Assembly (NCBI GenBank): GCA_021204905.1
Contig: JAJPYN010000012.1
Span: 34,631 to 98,630, forward strand
Source: Prevotella sp.
Lineage (GTDB): Bacteria; Bacteroidota; Bacteroidia; Bacteroidales; Bacteroidaceae
Direction: 5' to 3'
Length of the DNA: 64,000 nucleotides
The notes below the pieces were generated by a model. That model saw only the letters and a list, made by a program, of their open reading frames with translations. It made no database searches and was not told the DNA's origin. Shown one piece after another: positions 9,301-18,016 of this stretch (positions are counted from its first letter, which is position 1; every line of letters begins with the position of its first letter). Made by a program: the position numbers and the translations under genes.

Positions 9301-12300
9301 ATTACCCTAACGAGCGCGGCCCTTACAACTTCGACCCGAACATCCAATACGACGGCACCGTTTACAACCCGGCTTCGCACTGGGGCGGCATGATGCGCAT
9401 GCTCGACACGAGCGACTTCGAGACGGCCAACGTGGAATACATCGAGTTCTGGATGCTCGACCCGTTTATCTACACGCGCGAAGAGGGTACGGCAAGCCAG
9501 TACGGCGGCGACCTGTATTTCAACCTCGGCGAAGTGAGCGAGGATATCCTTCGCGACGGCAAGAAGTTTTATGAAAGCGGCATGCCTGTCGACGGCACAA
9601 GCTCGTACACAACGACGCAATGGGGCAAGATACCCAACCAGTCGACCGTAACCTACGCCTTCGCCACATCGTCGGGCTCGCGGCAGCTGCAAGATGTGGG
9701 TTTGAACGGCCTCACCGACGAGGAAGAGCGGTCCTTCGCGTCATACCAGGACTTCCTTACGCAGATTCAGGGTAAGGTCAGCGCCGCCGTGTGGGACAGC
9801 ATTTACAACGACCCCGCCGGCGACGACTATCATTATTTCCGCGGCTCGGACTACGACTCGATGGAGGCCTCGATACTCCGCCGCTACAAGTACATCAACA
9901 ACCCGCAAGGCAACTCGCCCGACTCCGACACGCGCTCCGAGTCGTACGACACCTCTTACAAGACCACGCCCGATGCCGAGGATATCAATCAGGACTATAC
10001 CTTAAACGAATACGAAAACTATTACCAGTACGCCGTGTCCATCCGCCCCGAAGATATGGTTGTCGGCACTAACCACATCGTCGACAAGCGCGAATCGTCG
10101 GTGAAGTTGCGCAACGGCAACACCGAGACGGCGACATGGTACCAGTTCCGCATCCCCGTGGACGACTGGGATTCGAAGACGGGCAGCATCAGCGATTTCA
10201 CGTCGATACGCTTCATGCGGATGTTTATGACAGGCTTCGAGAAGCCCATTGTGCTGCGCTTCGGCAGCCTCGACCTTGTGCGCGGCGAGTGGCGCGTGTA
10301 CGACCAGACGCTCGACGGGGTCTCCGGCACGGGTACGCTCGACGTCTCCGCAGTGAATATTGAGGAGAACAACGATAAGACGCCGGTGAACTACACCCTG
10401 CCGCCGGGCATACGCCGCGACACCGACCCGACGCAGCCGCAGCTTGTCGAGAGCAACGAGCAGGCATTGGCCTTGACGCTGACCAACCTGTCTTCGGGCG
10501 AGTCGAAATGCGTTTACCAAAACACCACGCTCGACCTCCGTCTTTACAAGCACCTGCAGATGTTCGTTCACGCCAACGCCCTCGACCCCAACACGACGGG
10601 CCTCGAGGACAGCCAGCTCACCCTTTTCCTGCGGCTGGGCTCGGACTACAAGAACAATTATTACGAATACGAGGTGCCGCTGACCCTCACCCCCGCGGGC
10701 CATTACGACCAGTATTCCACCGCCGGTTGCCAAGCCGTTTGGCCCGAAGAGAACATGATCGACATTCAAACGAGCATCTTCACCTCGTTGAAGAAAGACC
10801 GCAACAAGGCTAAGGCGCAAGGGCTGGCCTCTTACAGCACGGAGTTCTCCGTTTACGACGACGACAACCCGCAGAACCGCGTGGCGGTGATGGGCAACCC
10901 GAGCTTGGGCGAAGTGAAGGTGATGATTATCGGCGTCAGGAACCGCAGCGGCGACACGAAGAGCGGCGAGGTGTGGGTGAACGAGTTCCGCATGATGGAC
11001 TACGACAACTCCGGCGGATGGGCCGCGCAGGGCAACCTCAACGTGCAGCTGTCGGACCTCGGCACGGTCAACGCGCAGGGGCGTTACGTCAGTCAGGGCT
11101 ACGGCGGCCTCGAGGACGGCATTGCCTCGCGCGCGGAGGACGACGAGTCGACTTATTCCGTTACGGCGCAGCTCGAGTTGGGCAAGTTTTTCCCCGACAA
11201 AGCCAACGTCTCCATCCCGTTCTACTACTCGATAACGAACGAGCGGTCGAAGCCGAAATACAACCCGATGGACACCGACATGCTCCTCGACGACGCCCTC
11301 GAATCCGCCGGCAGCAAGGCCGAGCGCGACTCGATAAAGAACATCGCCATCACGAACACGCGCACGACAAACCTCTCGTTCTCCGGCGTACACGTGGGCA
11401 TAATGAACAAAAAACACCCCACGCCCATCGACCCGAACAACTTCACCCTGTCGTTCTCGCGGCAGAACACCTACACCACGGGCGAGACGACCGTCTACGA
11501 GAAAGAGTTCTCTTGGCAAGGGGTGCTCGACTACTCGTGGACGCCTGTGTATAAAGCCCTCGAGCCTTGGAAAAAGAGCAAGTCGAAATCGAAATGGATG
11601 GACATGCTCAAACAATTCTCGCTCAACTGGCTGCCGCAAAACATCTCGTTCTCGTCGGACATCAACCGCACTTACTACGAACTGCAAGAGCGCGACATGG
11701 AGGCCACCGACGACTACCAGCTGCCGGTATCGTTCTCGTCGGAGTTCCTCTGGAACCGCGATTTCTCCATCCGCTGGGACATCACCAAGAGCATCCACAT
11801 GAACTTCTCGTCGGCCACGCACGCGGAGATTGAAGAGCCGTACACGCCTGTAAACAAAGACCTTTACGCCGATTCCTACTCTGCTTGGAAAGACTCTATC
11901 TGGACATCGATAAAGAACCTCGGCACGCCGCTCGACTACCAGCAAAACTTCTCCTTGTCGTTCTCCTCGCCGCTCGACCGCCTGCCCATCCTCGATTGGA
12001 CAAAGTTCGACGCCTCGTACAAGTCCGACTACGCGTGGGTGCGCGGCTCCGAGCTCGAGGACGGCACATCGCTCGGCCACACCATCAGCAACTCGCGCAC
12101 GATTAACGCCAACGGCTCGCTCAACCTCGAGAAGCTTTACAACCATTTCCCGTTCCTCAAAGCCGCCAACGACCGTTTCAAGAAAGACCCGCCCAAGTCA
12201 GCAAGAGGGGCGCAAAACAACCGCCGCGAGAGGAACGCGCAGGCGCAGAAAGATGCCCTGCCGAAGAACAAGAAAGCCTTCGAGAAGGTCGTAACGCTCA

Positions 12301-13994
12301 TGCCCGACACGACAATTATGATCAACCACGCGCGCAAGACCAAGCGCATCGATGTTACCGCGCGCACGGAGGACGGCAAGAGCTTCGCGCTGAAATTCAA
12401 GAAGAAAGACCTTAACAACATCGTCATTAAGAACAAGGTCGACTCGGCAACGAACATCACCGTACGCGTGGCGGAGAAAGAGCCGCTCGACGACAAGACT
12501 TGGTACAAAAACCTGCAAAGCGCCGCACGCTTTTTGATGATGGTGCGCAGCGTCTCCGTCAGCTACCAGAACAACCAGTCGCTGTCGCTGTCGGGCTTCA
12601 TGCCGATGGTGGGCGACATCCTCGGCGAGAGGAAAACCGACGGCTATCTTGCGCCGGGCTTGGGCTTCGCGTTCGGCCTCGAGGGTGAGAGTTTCCTCGA
12701 AAAAGCGCAAGAAAGAGGTTGGCTCCTTAATGCCGATTCCGTTGCCACGCCCGCGGCCGTTGCTAAGACCGAGGATTTGCAAATAAAGCTCTCGCTCGAG
12801 CCCGTCAGAAACCTTAAAATCGACCTTAACGCCTCGCGCACGATGACCACGGCGAAGAGCATCCAGTACATGTACGAAGGCATGCCGACCACCTACACCG
12901 GCACGTTCTCGATGACAACGATCTCGCTGCGCAGCGCCTTCGAGGGCATCGGCAACGCCAACAACGGTTACCGCAGCAAGTCGTTCGAACGCTTCTGCAA
13001 CTCGCTCGACGCCTATCAGCAAAGGGTCGAAGCGCAATATGCCGGGGCGGTCTACCCCGAAGGCACGGAGCTCGCCGGACAACCCTTCGACGCGGAGAAG
13101 AACGGCGGCGTGGACAAGTATTCCTCCGACGTGCTCGTGCCCGCCTTCCTCGGCACATACACCGCCAACAACTCGTCGCTGCGCCTCTTCCCGCTGCTGA
13201 ACAAGATTTTGCCCAACTGGTCGATTAAATACACGGGGTTGTCGAAGTTGACATGGTTTAAAAACCGCTTCAAATCCGTCACCCTCTCGCACGCATACAA
13301 ATCCGTTTACGCCGTCGGCTCCTACTCGTCCTACTCCACCTTTATGGAATACATGAACGGCCTCGGCTTCGTCAGCAACGCCGTAACGGGCATGCCCACC
13401 CCCAGCTCGATGTACAACATTTCCACTGTCAGCATCAACGAGGCTTTCTCGCCCCTCATCGGCGTCGACGTAACGTTTTTCAACAACATGACCGCCAAGC
13501 TCGAATACAAGCAAACGCGCGTGCTGGCACTGTCCGTAACGTCCGTGCAAATCAACGAAACTATCTCTAAAGACTGGACCGCCGGCTGGGGCTACAAGAT
13601 CCAGAACATCGACCTCTTCGGCGGCAAAAACCACAGGAAAGTGAAGACGAAAGGCCGGAACAACGGCGAGGACGACGACGAGGACAGCGGCGCGAAGGCG
13701 AAGCAAAACGCCAACGCGAAAGGGCAACTCAACCACGACCTCAACCTGCGGCTCGACCTGTCCTACCGCAAGCAGGCCGCCATCTGCCGCGACATCGCCT
13801 CAGTAACATCGACGGCCTCGTCGGGCAACAACGCGTTCAAGCTCTCCTTCTCGGCCGAGTACACCCTGTCGAAGCTCATGACGATGAGTTTCTACTACGA
13901 CATGCAGAAAAACACGCCGCTGCTGTCGTCAAACTCCTACCCCACCACCACGCAGGATTTCGGCCTGTCGATCAAGTTCTCGCTCAAACGCTAA
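6399..13994 (+). CDS. sprA: type IX secretion translocon protein SprA (Sov)
   Basis: A 2531-residue outer-membrane protein. SprA forms the giant single-chain beta-barrel through which T9SS cargo leaves the periplasm. The N-terminus has a Sec signal (MRRRIYLITLAMLVLSIAAFAVSA) followed by a Pro-rich linker. The rest is strand-rich, with many alternating aromatic/polar segments and the SprA_N-like region near residues 180-260 (FDLGPAEKIFGPGG, GVRITTQGTAELKFGA). The C-terminus ends in SIKFSLKR, a typical last barrel strand. Length is in line with Sov of P. gingivalis (about 2500). Cotranscription with ruvA is likely given the 18-nt gap. Long open frames on the opposite strand are composition artefacts. 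Confidence 0.95.
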   Translation: MRRRIYLITLAMLVLSIAAFAVSAPTLLPGSQPPPGNRPPERPSAAQTPDNQGDTLPENPHRRVLEQPILAEDDEIPDSLLHPLWKVQRTMPIDASDLSRNAADLRLPQNVEPVIDYNDTTGYYTFGSRMAGTYVQAPLAMTYEEYVKWSEKQLLSRLFREKNAASYENNGKEPFDFTDMHFDLGPAEKIFGPGGVRITTQGTAELKFGATMKNVQNPSLPIKRRKTTSIDFDEKINFNMTGKVGDKVNMGLNYNTDATFDYDAQNMKLKYEGKEDEIIKLVEGGNITFPSNSSLIPGSSALFGIRTDLQFGKLQLQAVVSQKKSSSTSVSSKGGVQLTSFDIDVADYDENRHFFLSHYFREKYDTYMKTIPNVTTGITINRIEIWVTNTSGTTSNTRNIVALTDLGEPSVISNSSLWHGGGALVPSNAANTEYSSMTTTFSAARDIDQTSTVLDAIAGFEGGADYEKLEKARLLTSNEYTLNTSMGYVTLSSALRTDQVLAVAYEYTYGGVTYQVGEFSGDITDVTQALFVKALRNTASTPEQGNWKLMMRNVYNLGGTLQKEKFRLDVKYQNDTTGVYVTYIPETQVKNQMIIKLLGADRLDNNNKTNPNGYFDYVDGYTVHGQYVYFPVAEPFGDALINALVKNGVSRETAESYAFTELYEQTKTSAKQIAEKDKYKLTGQYKGSRDNVISLGTTGAIPQGSVVVTAGGVTLTEGTDYTVDYSAGEVTIINQSIIDAGTTINASVESQSDYAQMRKTMIGLNWEYDFSKDFQMSGTFQHLSEQALTTKVTMGSEPLNNTLWGLNINWKKESQWLTNILNYIPFLHVTQPSQISFQGEFAQLIAGQSHGTQDNASYIDDFENTKTTIDVSTPSSWVLSSVPSMFQESTDKTTLKSGYNRSLLAWYNIDPLFTRRSSSLTPSHIKSDLDQLSNHYVREVYVSELYPNRDQSSYSGATSTLSILNLAYYPNERGPYNFDPNIQYDGTVYNPASHWGGMMRMLDTSDFETANVEYIEFWMLDPFIYTREEGTASQYGGDLYFNLGEVSEDILRDGKKFYESGMPVDGTSSYTTTQWGKIPNQSTVTYAFATSSGSRQLQDVGLNGLTDEEERSFASYQDFLTQIQGKVSAAVWDSIYNDPAGDDYHYFRGSDYDSMEASILRRYKYINNPQGNSPDSDTRSESYDTSYKTTPDAEDINQDYTLNEYENYYQYAVSIRPEDMVVGTNHIVDKRESSVKLRNGNTETATWYQFRIPVDDWDSKTGSISDFTSIRFMRMFMTGFEKPIVLRFGSLDLVRGEWRVYDQTLDGVSGTGTLDVSAVNIEENNDKTPVNYTLPPGIRRDTDPTQPQLVESNEQALALTLTNLSSGESKCVYQNTTLDLRLYKHLQMFVHANALDPNTTGLEDSQLTLFLRLGSDYKNNYYEYEVPLTLTPAGHYDQYSTAGCQAVWPEENMIDIQTSIFTSLKKDRNKAKAQGLASYSTEFSVYDDDNPQNRVAVMGNPSLGEVKVMIIGVRNRSGDTKSGEVWVNEFRMMDYDNSGGWAAQGNLNVQLSDLGTVNAQGRYVSQGYGGLEDGIASRAEDDESTYSVTAQLELGKFFPDKANVSIPFYYSITNERSKPKYNPMDTDMLLDDALESAGSKAERDSIKNIAITNTRTTNLSFSGVHVGIMNKKHPTPIDPNNFTLSFSRQNTYTTGETTVYEKEFSWQGVLDYSWTPVYKALEPWKKSKSKSKWMDMLKQFSLNWLPQNISFSSDINRTYYELQERDMEATDDYQLPVSFSSEFLWNRDFSIRWDITKSIHMNFSSATHAEIEEPYTPVNKDLYADSYSAWKDSIWTSIKNLGTPLDYQQNFSLSFSSPLDRLPILDWTKFDASYKSDYAWVRGSELEDGTSLGHTISNSRTINANGSLNLEKLYNHFPFLKAANDRFKKDPPKSARGAQNNRRERNAQAQKDALPKNKKAFEKVVTLMPDTTIMINHARKTKRIDVTARTEDGKSFALKFKKKDLNNIVIKNKVDSATNITVRVAEKEPLDDKTWYKNLQSAARFLMMVRSVSVSYQNNQSLSLSGFMPMVGDILGERKTDGYLAPGLGFAFGLEGESFLEKAQERGWLLNADSVATPAAVAKTEDLQIKLSLEPVRNLKIDLNASRTMTTAKSIQYMYEGMPTTYTGTFSMTTISLRSAFEGIGNANNGYRSKSFERFCNSLDAYQQRVEAQYAGAVYPEGTELAGQPFDAEKNGGVDKYSSDVLVPAFLGTYTANNSSLRLFPLLNKILPNWSIKYTGLSKLTWFKNRFKSVTLSHAYKSVYAVGSYSSYSTFMEYMNGLGFVSNAVTGMPTPSSMYNISTVSINEAFSPLIGVDVTFFNNMTAKLEYKQTRVLALSVTSVQINETISKDWTAGWGYKIQNIDLFGGKNHRKVKTKGRNNGEDDDEDSGAKAKQNANAKGQLNHDLNLRLDLSYRKQAAICRDIASVTSTASSGNNAFKLSFSAEYTLSKLMTMSFYYDMQKNTPLLSSNSYPTTTQDFGLSIKFSLKR

Positions 13995-14040
13995 GCTTTT
14001 TTGAAAGAGGTTTTCTTAAAAGGCAAAAAGAATTTTTTAA

Positions 14041-14084
14041 GACAAAAAGAAAAGCTAAGCACCTGAAAATCAAATACTTAGCTT
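14041..14084 (-). terminator. terminator downstream of tRNA-Gln
   Basis: On the minus strand AAGCTAAG (14084-14077) pairs with CTTAGCTT (14059-14052), followed by a T-rich tract TTCTTTTTGTC. Confidence 0.65.
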
Positions 14085-14093
14085 GTTAGTTTG

Positions 14094-14164
14094 TTGGACT
14101 ATCCGGATTCGAACCGAATCAAACAGAACCAAAACCTGTTGTGCTACCATTACACCATAGTCCA
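14094..14164 (-). tRNA. tRNA-Gln (anticodon TTG)
   Basis: Reads TGGACTA...TAGTCCA on the minus strand, a seven-pair acceptor stem with discriminator A. The anticodon arm is CAGG-TTTTGGT-TCTG with anticodon TTG, and the T arm contains GGTTCGAATCC. CCA is not encoded. Confidence 0.95.
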
Positions 14165-14187
14165 ATCGTTGTAACTACTCCTCGCTG

Positions 14188-14195
14188 CAAAAGTA
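14188..14195 (-). promoter_or_regulatory. promoter -7 box for tRNA-Gln
   Basis: TACTTTTG on the minus strand, 24 nt upstream of the tRNA 5' end. Confidence 0.55.
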
Positions 14196-14219
14196 ATTGT
14201 TTTCCCGCTGACAGCCAAA

Positions 14220-15521
14220 TTATTTCGCCGTTAAGAGGAAATAGCGCTTCTTGCCTTGCTGCACAAGCAGATAGCGGTTGTCGATGAGGTCGCCGGTGTT
14301 GAGCTCGCGGTCGAAAGCGGCAAGCTTCTCCTTGTTCACGCTCACGCCGCCGCCCTGCGTCAGTTTGCGCATCTCGCCGCGCGAAGGGAAGATCGGCGCA
14401 GCATCGACGCAGAGGTCCACAGCCTTCACGCCGGCCTCGAACAAGCTGCGGTCGACATCGTAGTGCGGCACGCCGTCGAACACGTCAAGCAGCGTCCGCT
14501 CGTCCAACTTCAAAAGCGACTCCTTCGTGGCCTTACCGAAAAGGATGTTGCTGGCCTCGATCGCCGTTTTTAAATCCTCTTCGGAATGCACCATCGTCGT
14601 TACTTCTTCGGCCAAGCGTTTCTGCAAAATCCGCCGGCCCGGGTCAGCATTATGCTCCTCAGTAAGGCCGTCGATTGTCGCCTTATCGAGGTCGGTGAAA
14701 ATCTTGATATACCGCGCGGCATCGTCGTCGGAAACATTCAGCCAGAACTGGTAGAAAGCGTAGGGCGTGGTGCGGTTGCGGTCGAGCCACACGTTGCCGC
14801 TCTCGGTCTTGCCGAACTTCTTGCCGTCGGCCTTCGTAATCAGCGGGCAGGTCAGCGCAAACGCCTCGCAGTCGGCGCCCAGCGTGCGGCGGATGAGCTC
14901 CGTGCCTGTGGTCATATTGCCCCATTGGTCGTTGCCGCCGAGCTGCAGCGTTACGCCGTGCTTTTCGTAAAGATGCAGGAAATCGTAGCCTTGCAGAAGC
15001 TGGTAAGTGAATTCCGTGAAAGAGAGGCCGTCGCGCGCCGTACCGTTAAGCCGCTGCTGCACGCTCTCCTTCGCCATCATGTAGTTGACGGTGATGTGCT
15101 TGCCGACGGTGCGCGCGAAATCGAGGAAGGTGAAATCCTTCATCCAGTCGTAGTTGTTCACCAGCTCGGCCTTGTTCTTGTCTTTGCTGTCGAAATCGAG
15201 GAACTTTGACACCTGCCGTTTAATCGCCTCTTGGTTGTGGTAAAGCGTGTCGCTGTCGAGCAGGTTGCGCTCCTGGCTCTTGCCCGACGGATCGCCGATC
15301 ATGCCCGTGGCGCCGCCGACAAGCAGATAGGGCTTGTGGCCGCAGCGTTGCAGATGGCGCAGCATCATGATGCCGCAGAGATGGCCGATGTGCAGGGAGT
15401 CCGCCGTGGGGTCCGTGCCGAGGTAAGCCGACCTGACGCCTTTCAAAAGATGCTCCTCAGTGCCGGGCATAATCTGCGCGAGCATGCCCCGCCATTTAAG
15501 CTCTTCAACAAAATTTTTCAT
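14220..15521 (-). CDS. tyrS: tyrosyl-tRNA synthetase
   Basis: A 433-residue class I synthetase that charges tRNA-Tyr. Signature motifs are HIGH (in [10 protein letters not shown]) and KFGKT (the KMSKS equivalent). The C-terminal S4-like RNA-binding domain follows ([21 protein letters not shown]). I start at 15521 ([12 protein letters not shown]), which matches the family. The open frame continues to 15794, but the extra N-terminus is Arg/His/Pro-rich and is yidD read in another frame. It is the last gene of the run metK > DUF4271 > hemD > rnpA > yidD > tyrS. Confidence 0.96.
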   Translation of the reverse strand: MKNFVEELKWRGMLAQIMPGTEEHLLKGVRSAYLGTDPTADSLHIGHLCGIMMLRHLQRCGHKPYLLVGGATGMIGDPSGKSQERNLLDSDTLYHNQEAIKRQVSKFLDFDSKDKNKAELVNNYDWMKDFTFLDFARTVGKHITVNYMMAKESVQQRLNGTARDGLSFTEFTYQLLQGYDFLHLYEKHGVTLQLGGNDQWGNMTTGTELIRRTLGADCEAFALTCPLITKADGKKFGKTESGNVWLDRNRTTPYAFYQFWLNVSDDDAARYIKIFTDLDKATIDGLTEEHNADPGRRILQKRLAEEVTTMVHSEEDLKTAIEASNILFGKATKESLLKLDERTLLDVFDGVPHYDVDRSLFEAGVKAVDLCVDAAPIFPSRGEMRKLTQGGGVSVNKEKLAAFDRELNTGDLIDNRYLLVQQGKKRYFLLTAK

Positions 15522-15559
15522 ATCCTTTTTTGTATGTTTATTCAATTTAAAACCGCCTT

Positions 15560-15811
15560 TCAAGGTACGGGGTCGAAGCCCGAGCCGCCCCACGGATGGC
15601 AACGCAAGATGCGTTTTATCGCGAGCCACAGGCCTTTCGCCGGCCCGTATTTCGTGATGGCCTCGACAGCGTATTCCGAGCAGGTGGGCGTGAAGCGGCA
15701 GGTCGGCGGCGTGAACGGACTGATGCAACGCCGGTAGAAGCGCACGGGCAGGAGGACGATCCACGTCAGGCCTTGCCTTATTGCGCCGCGACATTTTCCG
15801 CGATCCGCCAT
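15560..15811 (-). CDS. yidD: membrane protein insertion efficiency factor YidD
   Basis: An 83-residue protein with the YidD core: [19 protein letters not shown], then [17 protein letters not shown] and a C-terminal [14 protein letters not shown]. The conserved cysteines and the terminal HPWG/GxDPVP motif are present. I choose the ATG at 15811, which overlaps the 3' end of rnpA by 34 nt as is usual for this pair. A longer frame to 15871 would run further into rnpA. YidD assists YidC-dependent membrane insertion; yidC is not in the window. Confidence 0.92.
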   Translation of the reverse strand: MADRGKCRGAIRQGLTWIVLLPVRFYRRCISPFTPPTCRFTPTCSEYAVEAITKYGPAKGLWLAIKRILRCHPWGGSGFDPVP

Positions 15812-16176
15812 AACAATTTGTCCATTTTTTCGCTCACCTCGCGCGATGAGACGATGTCTTTGCCAATCCAAAGGAAGGCCACGAGCAACTGCCTATCTGC
15901 CTGATTTTCAACCGTTTGCAACAACGAAAATTTCTTGTGGCGGTAGGCCTCGCGCAACTGGCGTTTGATGCGGTTGCGGTCGACGGCGCGCTTGAACAAC
16001 CGTTTGGGCACGCTCACCATCATCTTCACGCCGGGCTCATCAGCCTTTCTTATTTGCAACTGGAATACCGCGCGCAGAGGGTAGACCACGGCGGCATGGT
16101 TTTGCCCGGCGAAGAGCTGCTCCACCTCGTTGCGACGGCATATCCGCTCCTCCTTTGTCAGCACGAACGTCGGCAT
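15778..16176 (-). CDS. rnpA: ribonuclease P protein component
   Basis: A 132-residue RnpA, the protein subunit that helps the RNase P RNA bind precursor tRNA. The diagnostic [13 protein letters not shown] motif is at about residues 71-83, preceded by [15 protein letters not shown]. The N-terminus [19 protein letters not shown] is also typical. In many bacteria rnpA follows rpmH near the origin, whereas here it sits between hemD and yidD, an arrangement seen in Bacteroidetes. Confidence 0.95.
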   Translation of the reverse strand: MPTFVLTKEERICRRNEVEQLFAGQNHAAVVYPLRAVFQLQIRKADEPGVKMMVSVPKRLFKRAVDRNRIKRQLREAYRHKKFSLLQTVENQADRQLLVAFLWIGKDIVSSREVSEKMDKLLWRIAENVAAQ

Positions 16177-16192
16177 GGCGGCTTGGGGAAAA

Positions 16193-16951
16193 CTAAACGC
16201 TGTGGAGGGCTTTCAGATAGGCGGCCAGCGCGCTGGTCATCGACGGGTGCTGCTTCGACGGCGCACTGAAATCCAAGCGCCACCCTTCCTGCGTAACCGT
16301 CTTCGCCGTGGCGTTGCCGAACGCGCCGATGCGGATGTCGCCTTGCTCGAAATCGGGGAAATTTTTCTTCAACGCCTTCACGCCGGTGGGACTGAAAAAG
16401 AGCAGCATGTCGTAGTTGAAATTCTCTTTCTCCTCCGGCGAGAAATCGTTGCTGACAGTACTGTACATTGTGCATTCGCGATGGCTCACGCCGCACTTGT
16501 CGAGCAGCGTGGTGATGTCGCCGTTGTGTACCGAGCTGAGCGGCACGAGGAACTTCTCGCCTTTGTGCTTCGCCACAACGGGGATCAGGTCGTCCACCTT
16601 GCCCGTCGTGCCGAAAAAGACCCTGCGCTTGCGGTACTGCACGTACTTCTGGATGTAGAGCGCGATGGTCTCTATCGGGCAGAAATACTTCATCGTCTCG
16701 GGGATCGTTACACGCATCTCCTTGGCCAGCGTGAAATAGTTGTCGATGGAATGGCGCGACGTGAAAATCACGGCGGTGTAGTCGAGCAGGTTGATGCGCT
16801 GCTGCCGGAAATCCTTCGCCGTAACGCCTTCCACCTTGAAGAAAGGCCTGAACACGCACTTCACGCCGTAAGTCTTCTCGATATCGAAATACGGGGATTT
16901 AGACGTTGCCGGGCGCGGCTGCGACACCAAAATCTTTTTAACCTTTGCCAT
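16193..16951 (-). CDS. hemD: uroporphyrinogen-III synthase
   Basis: A 252-residue HemD-type protein. The fold is poorly conserved in sequence, but VKKILVSQPRP at the start, YTAVIFTSRHSIDNYF (first domain), LLFFSPTGVKALKKNFPDF (second domain) and the final FGNATAKTVTQEGWRLDFSAP with a terminal PSMTSALAAYL follow the Bacteroidetes HemD pattern. The enzyme cyclises hydroxymethylbilane to uroporphyrinogen III in heme and corrinoid synthesis. Other hem genes are absent here. It is 3 nt downstream of the DUF4271 gene and 16 nt upstream of rnpA, so it is surely cotranscribed. Confidence 0.88.
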   Translation of the reverse strand: MAKVKKILVSQPRPATSKSPYFDIEKTYGVKCVFRPFFKVEGVTAKDFRQQRINLLDYTAVIFTSRHSIDNYFTLAKEMRVTIPETMKYFCPIETIALYIQKYVQYRKRRVFFGTTGKVDDLIPVVAKHKGEKFLVPLSSVHNGDITTLLDKCGVSHRECTMYSTVSNDFSPEEKENFNYDMLLFFSPTGVKALKKNFPDFEQGDIRIGAFGNATAKTVTQEGWRLDFSAPSKQHPSMTSALAAYLKALHSV

Positions 16952-16954
16952 CTC

Positions 16955-18013
16955 TTACCAAAAATCGCCGCTCTGTCCGCCGAGGAGAGCTAACGCGCTC
17001 CAAATCAAAAAGAACGGTACTATTTCGAGGGTGCAAAGGTACGCTAAAAATCCCGAAATGCTGCCTTTTCGAGCGAAAAAGATTTGTCCGGCCTTGTAAA
17101 TTGCCAGCAAACGGAACAGGGCGAAGACGCCGAGTACATAAGCCAGCACGCTGCGCCAAGCCGTGTCGTAGCAGATGCTGACGACGACCGCGGGCAGGAG
17201 AAACAACCCTTCGCACGCAAGCAGGAAACCCTTCGCACCGGCATAACGCTTCGTGCGCTCCGGCCCGAAAAATGTCCAGCCGACCGATTGTTGCAAGCCC
17301 GCCTTAACCAAAAGAAAAACGATGACGCCCGCGGCGAGCAAACCGATGAGGCGGTAGCTGCCGACGGCGAATGCGCCGCTGACGGTTTTGTCGATGTAAA
17401 CAAACAGCAGGAACGCGTAGAACAGGCAGGTCTCGAACGTGAGGAACCACAGGCTCGGCAGGGCGGCACTCGCGCCGTCATCGTCGTCCGAACGGCGTTT
17501 GCTGCGGAAGAAATTCTTTGCTCTGACAGCGAGGTATCTCCTCGCCTCGACCACCGCCGGAAGGGTCAGCAGGAAGCAGACGATGAGCGCCGCAACGAGG
17601 CCGTTGTCAGTGGCAAGCGACATCGCCGGGATGCCTTGCGAGCCTTGCACTTCGGGCACGCTGTCGACAGGCACAACCGCCGCTTCGGTGAAGAAATTCT
17701 TTTTGTAAAACAGTGAGGTGTCAACGGGCGCTGCCTCCTTTATGTTACTGATGATTGGCAGCGACAACGAGTCGAAATTCGCAGCAAGCGTGTCGGGCGA
17801 AGCAATAAAGGTGTCGGCAACGTTGTCAATGGTTTTGTTAACAACCTTATCAAAATTTTTACCGGCAGGTTTATCAACAACCTTACCCCCAAATTTGTCA
17901 ACGGCCTTCCCGCCAACCTGCGCGGAGGGTTCTTCAACGGGCGGCGCGGGAGTGTCAACAACAAGCCCGGCAGTGTCCGGAAAGGCGATTGCTATGCTGT
18001 CCGCCCGCCACAT
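16955..18013 (-). CDS. DUF4271 membrane protein
   Basis: A 352-residue protein of the DUF4271 family, found next to hemD throughout Bacteroidetes. The N-terminal third is soluble and low in complexity, with repeated Val-Asp-Lys / Gly-Lys units (about residues 30-65). These come from an AT-richer repeated DNA stretch at about 17815-17935. After residue 130 there are six or seven predicted membrane helices (for example LVAALIVCFLLTLPAVV, LIGLLAAGVIVFLLV, GLFLLPAVVVSICY), with a basic-acidic loop KRRSDDDDG between the first two. No catalytic function is known. metK ends 3 nt upstream. Confidence 0.85.
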   Translation of the reverse strand: MWRADSIAIAFPDTAGLVVDTPAPPVEEPSAQVGGKAVDKFGGKVVDKPAGKNFDKVVNKTIDNVADTFIASPDTLAANFDSLSLPIISNIKEAAPVDTSLFYKKNFFTEAAVVPVDSVPEVQGSQGIPAMSLATDNGLVAALIVCFLLTLPAVVEARRYLAVRAKNFFRSKRRSDDDDGASAALPSLWFLTFETCLFYAFLLFVYIDKTVSGAFAVGSYRLIGLLAAGVIVFLLVKAGLQQSVGWTFFGPERTKRYAGAKGFLLACEGLFLLPAVVVSICYDTAWRSVLAYVLGVFALFRLLAIYKAGQIFFARKGSISGFLAYLCTLEIVPFFLIWSALALLGGQSGDFW

Positions 18014-18016
18014 CGT

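Noticed and set aside
10002..13736. Long open frames (714 and 512 residues) antisense to sprA
   Set aside because: Arg/Val/Ala-rich, without domains, and lying entirely opposite a well-supported gene; typical of GC-rich antisense frames.
15522..15794. N-terminal extension of tyrS to 524 residues
   Set aside because: The added residues are yidD/rnpA sequence in another frame, and the family starts at [12 protein letters not shown].
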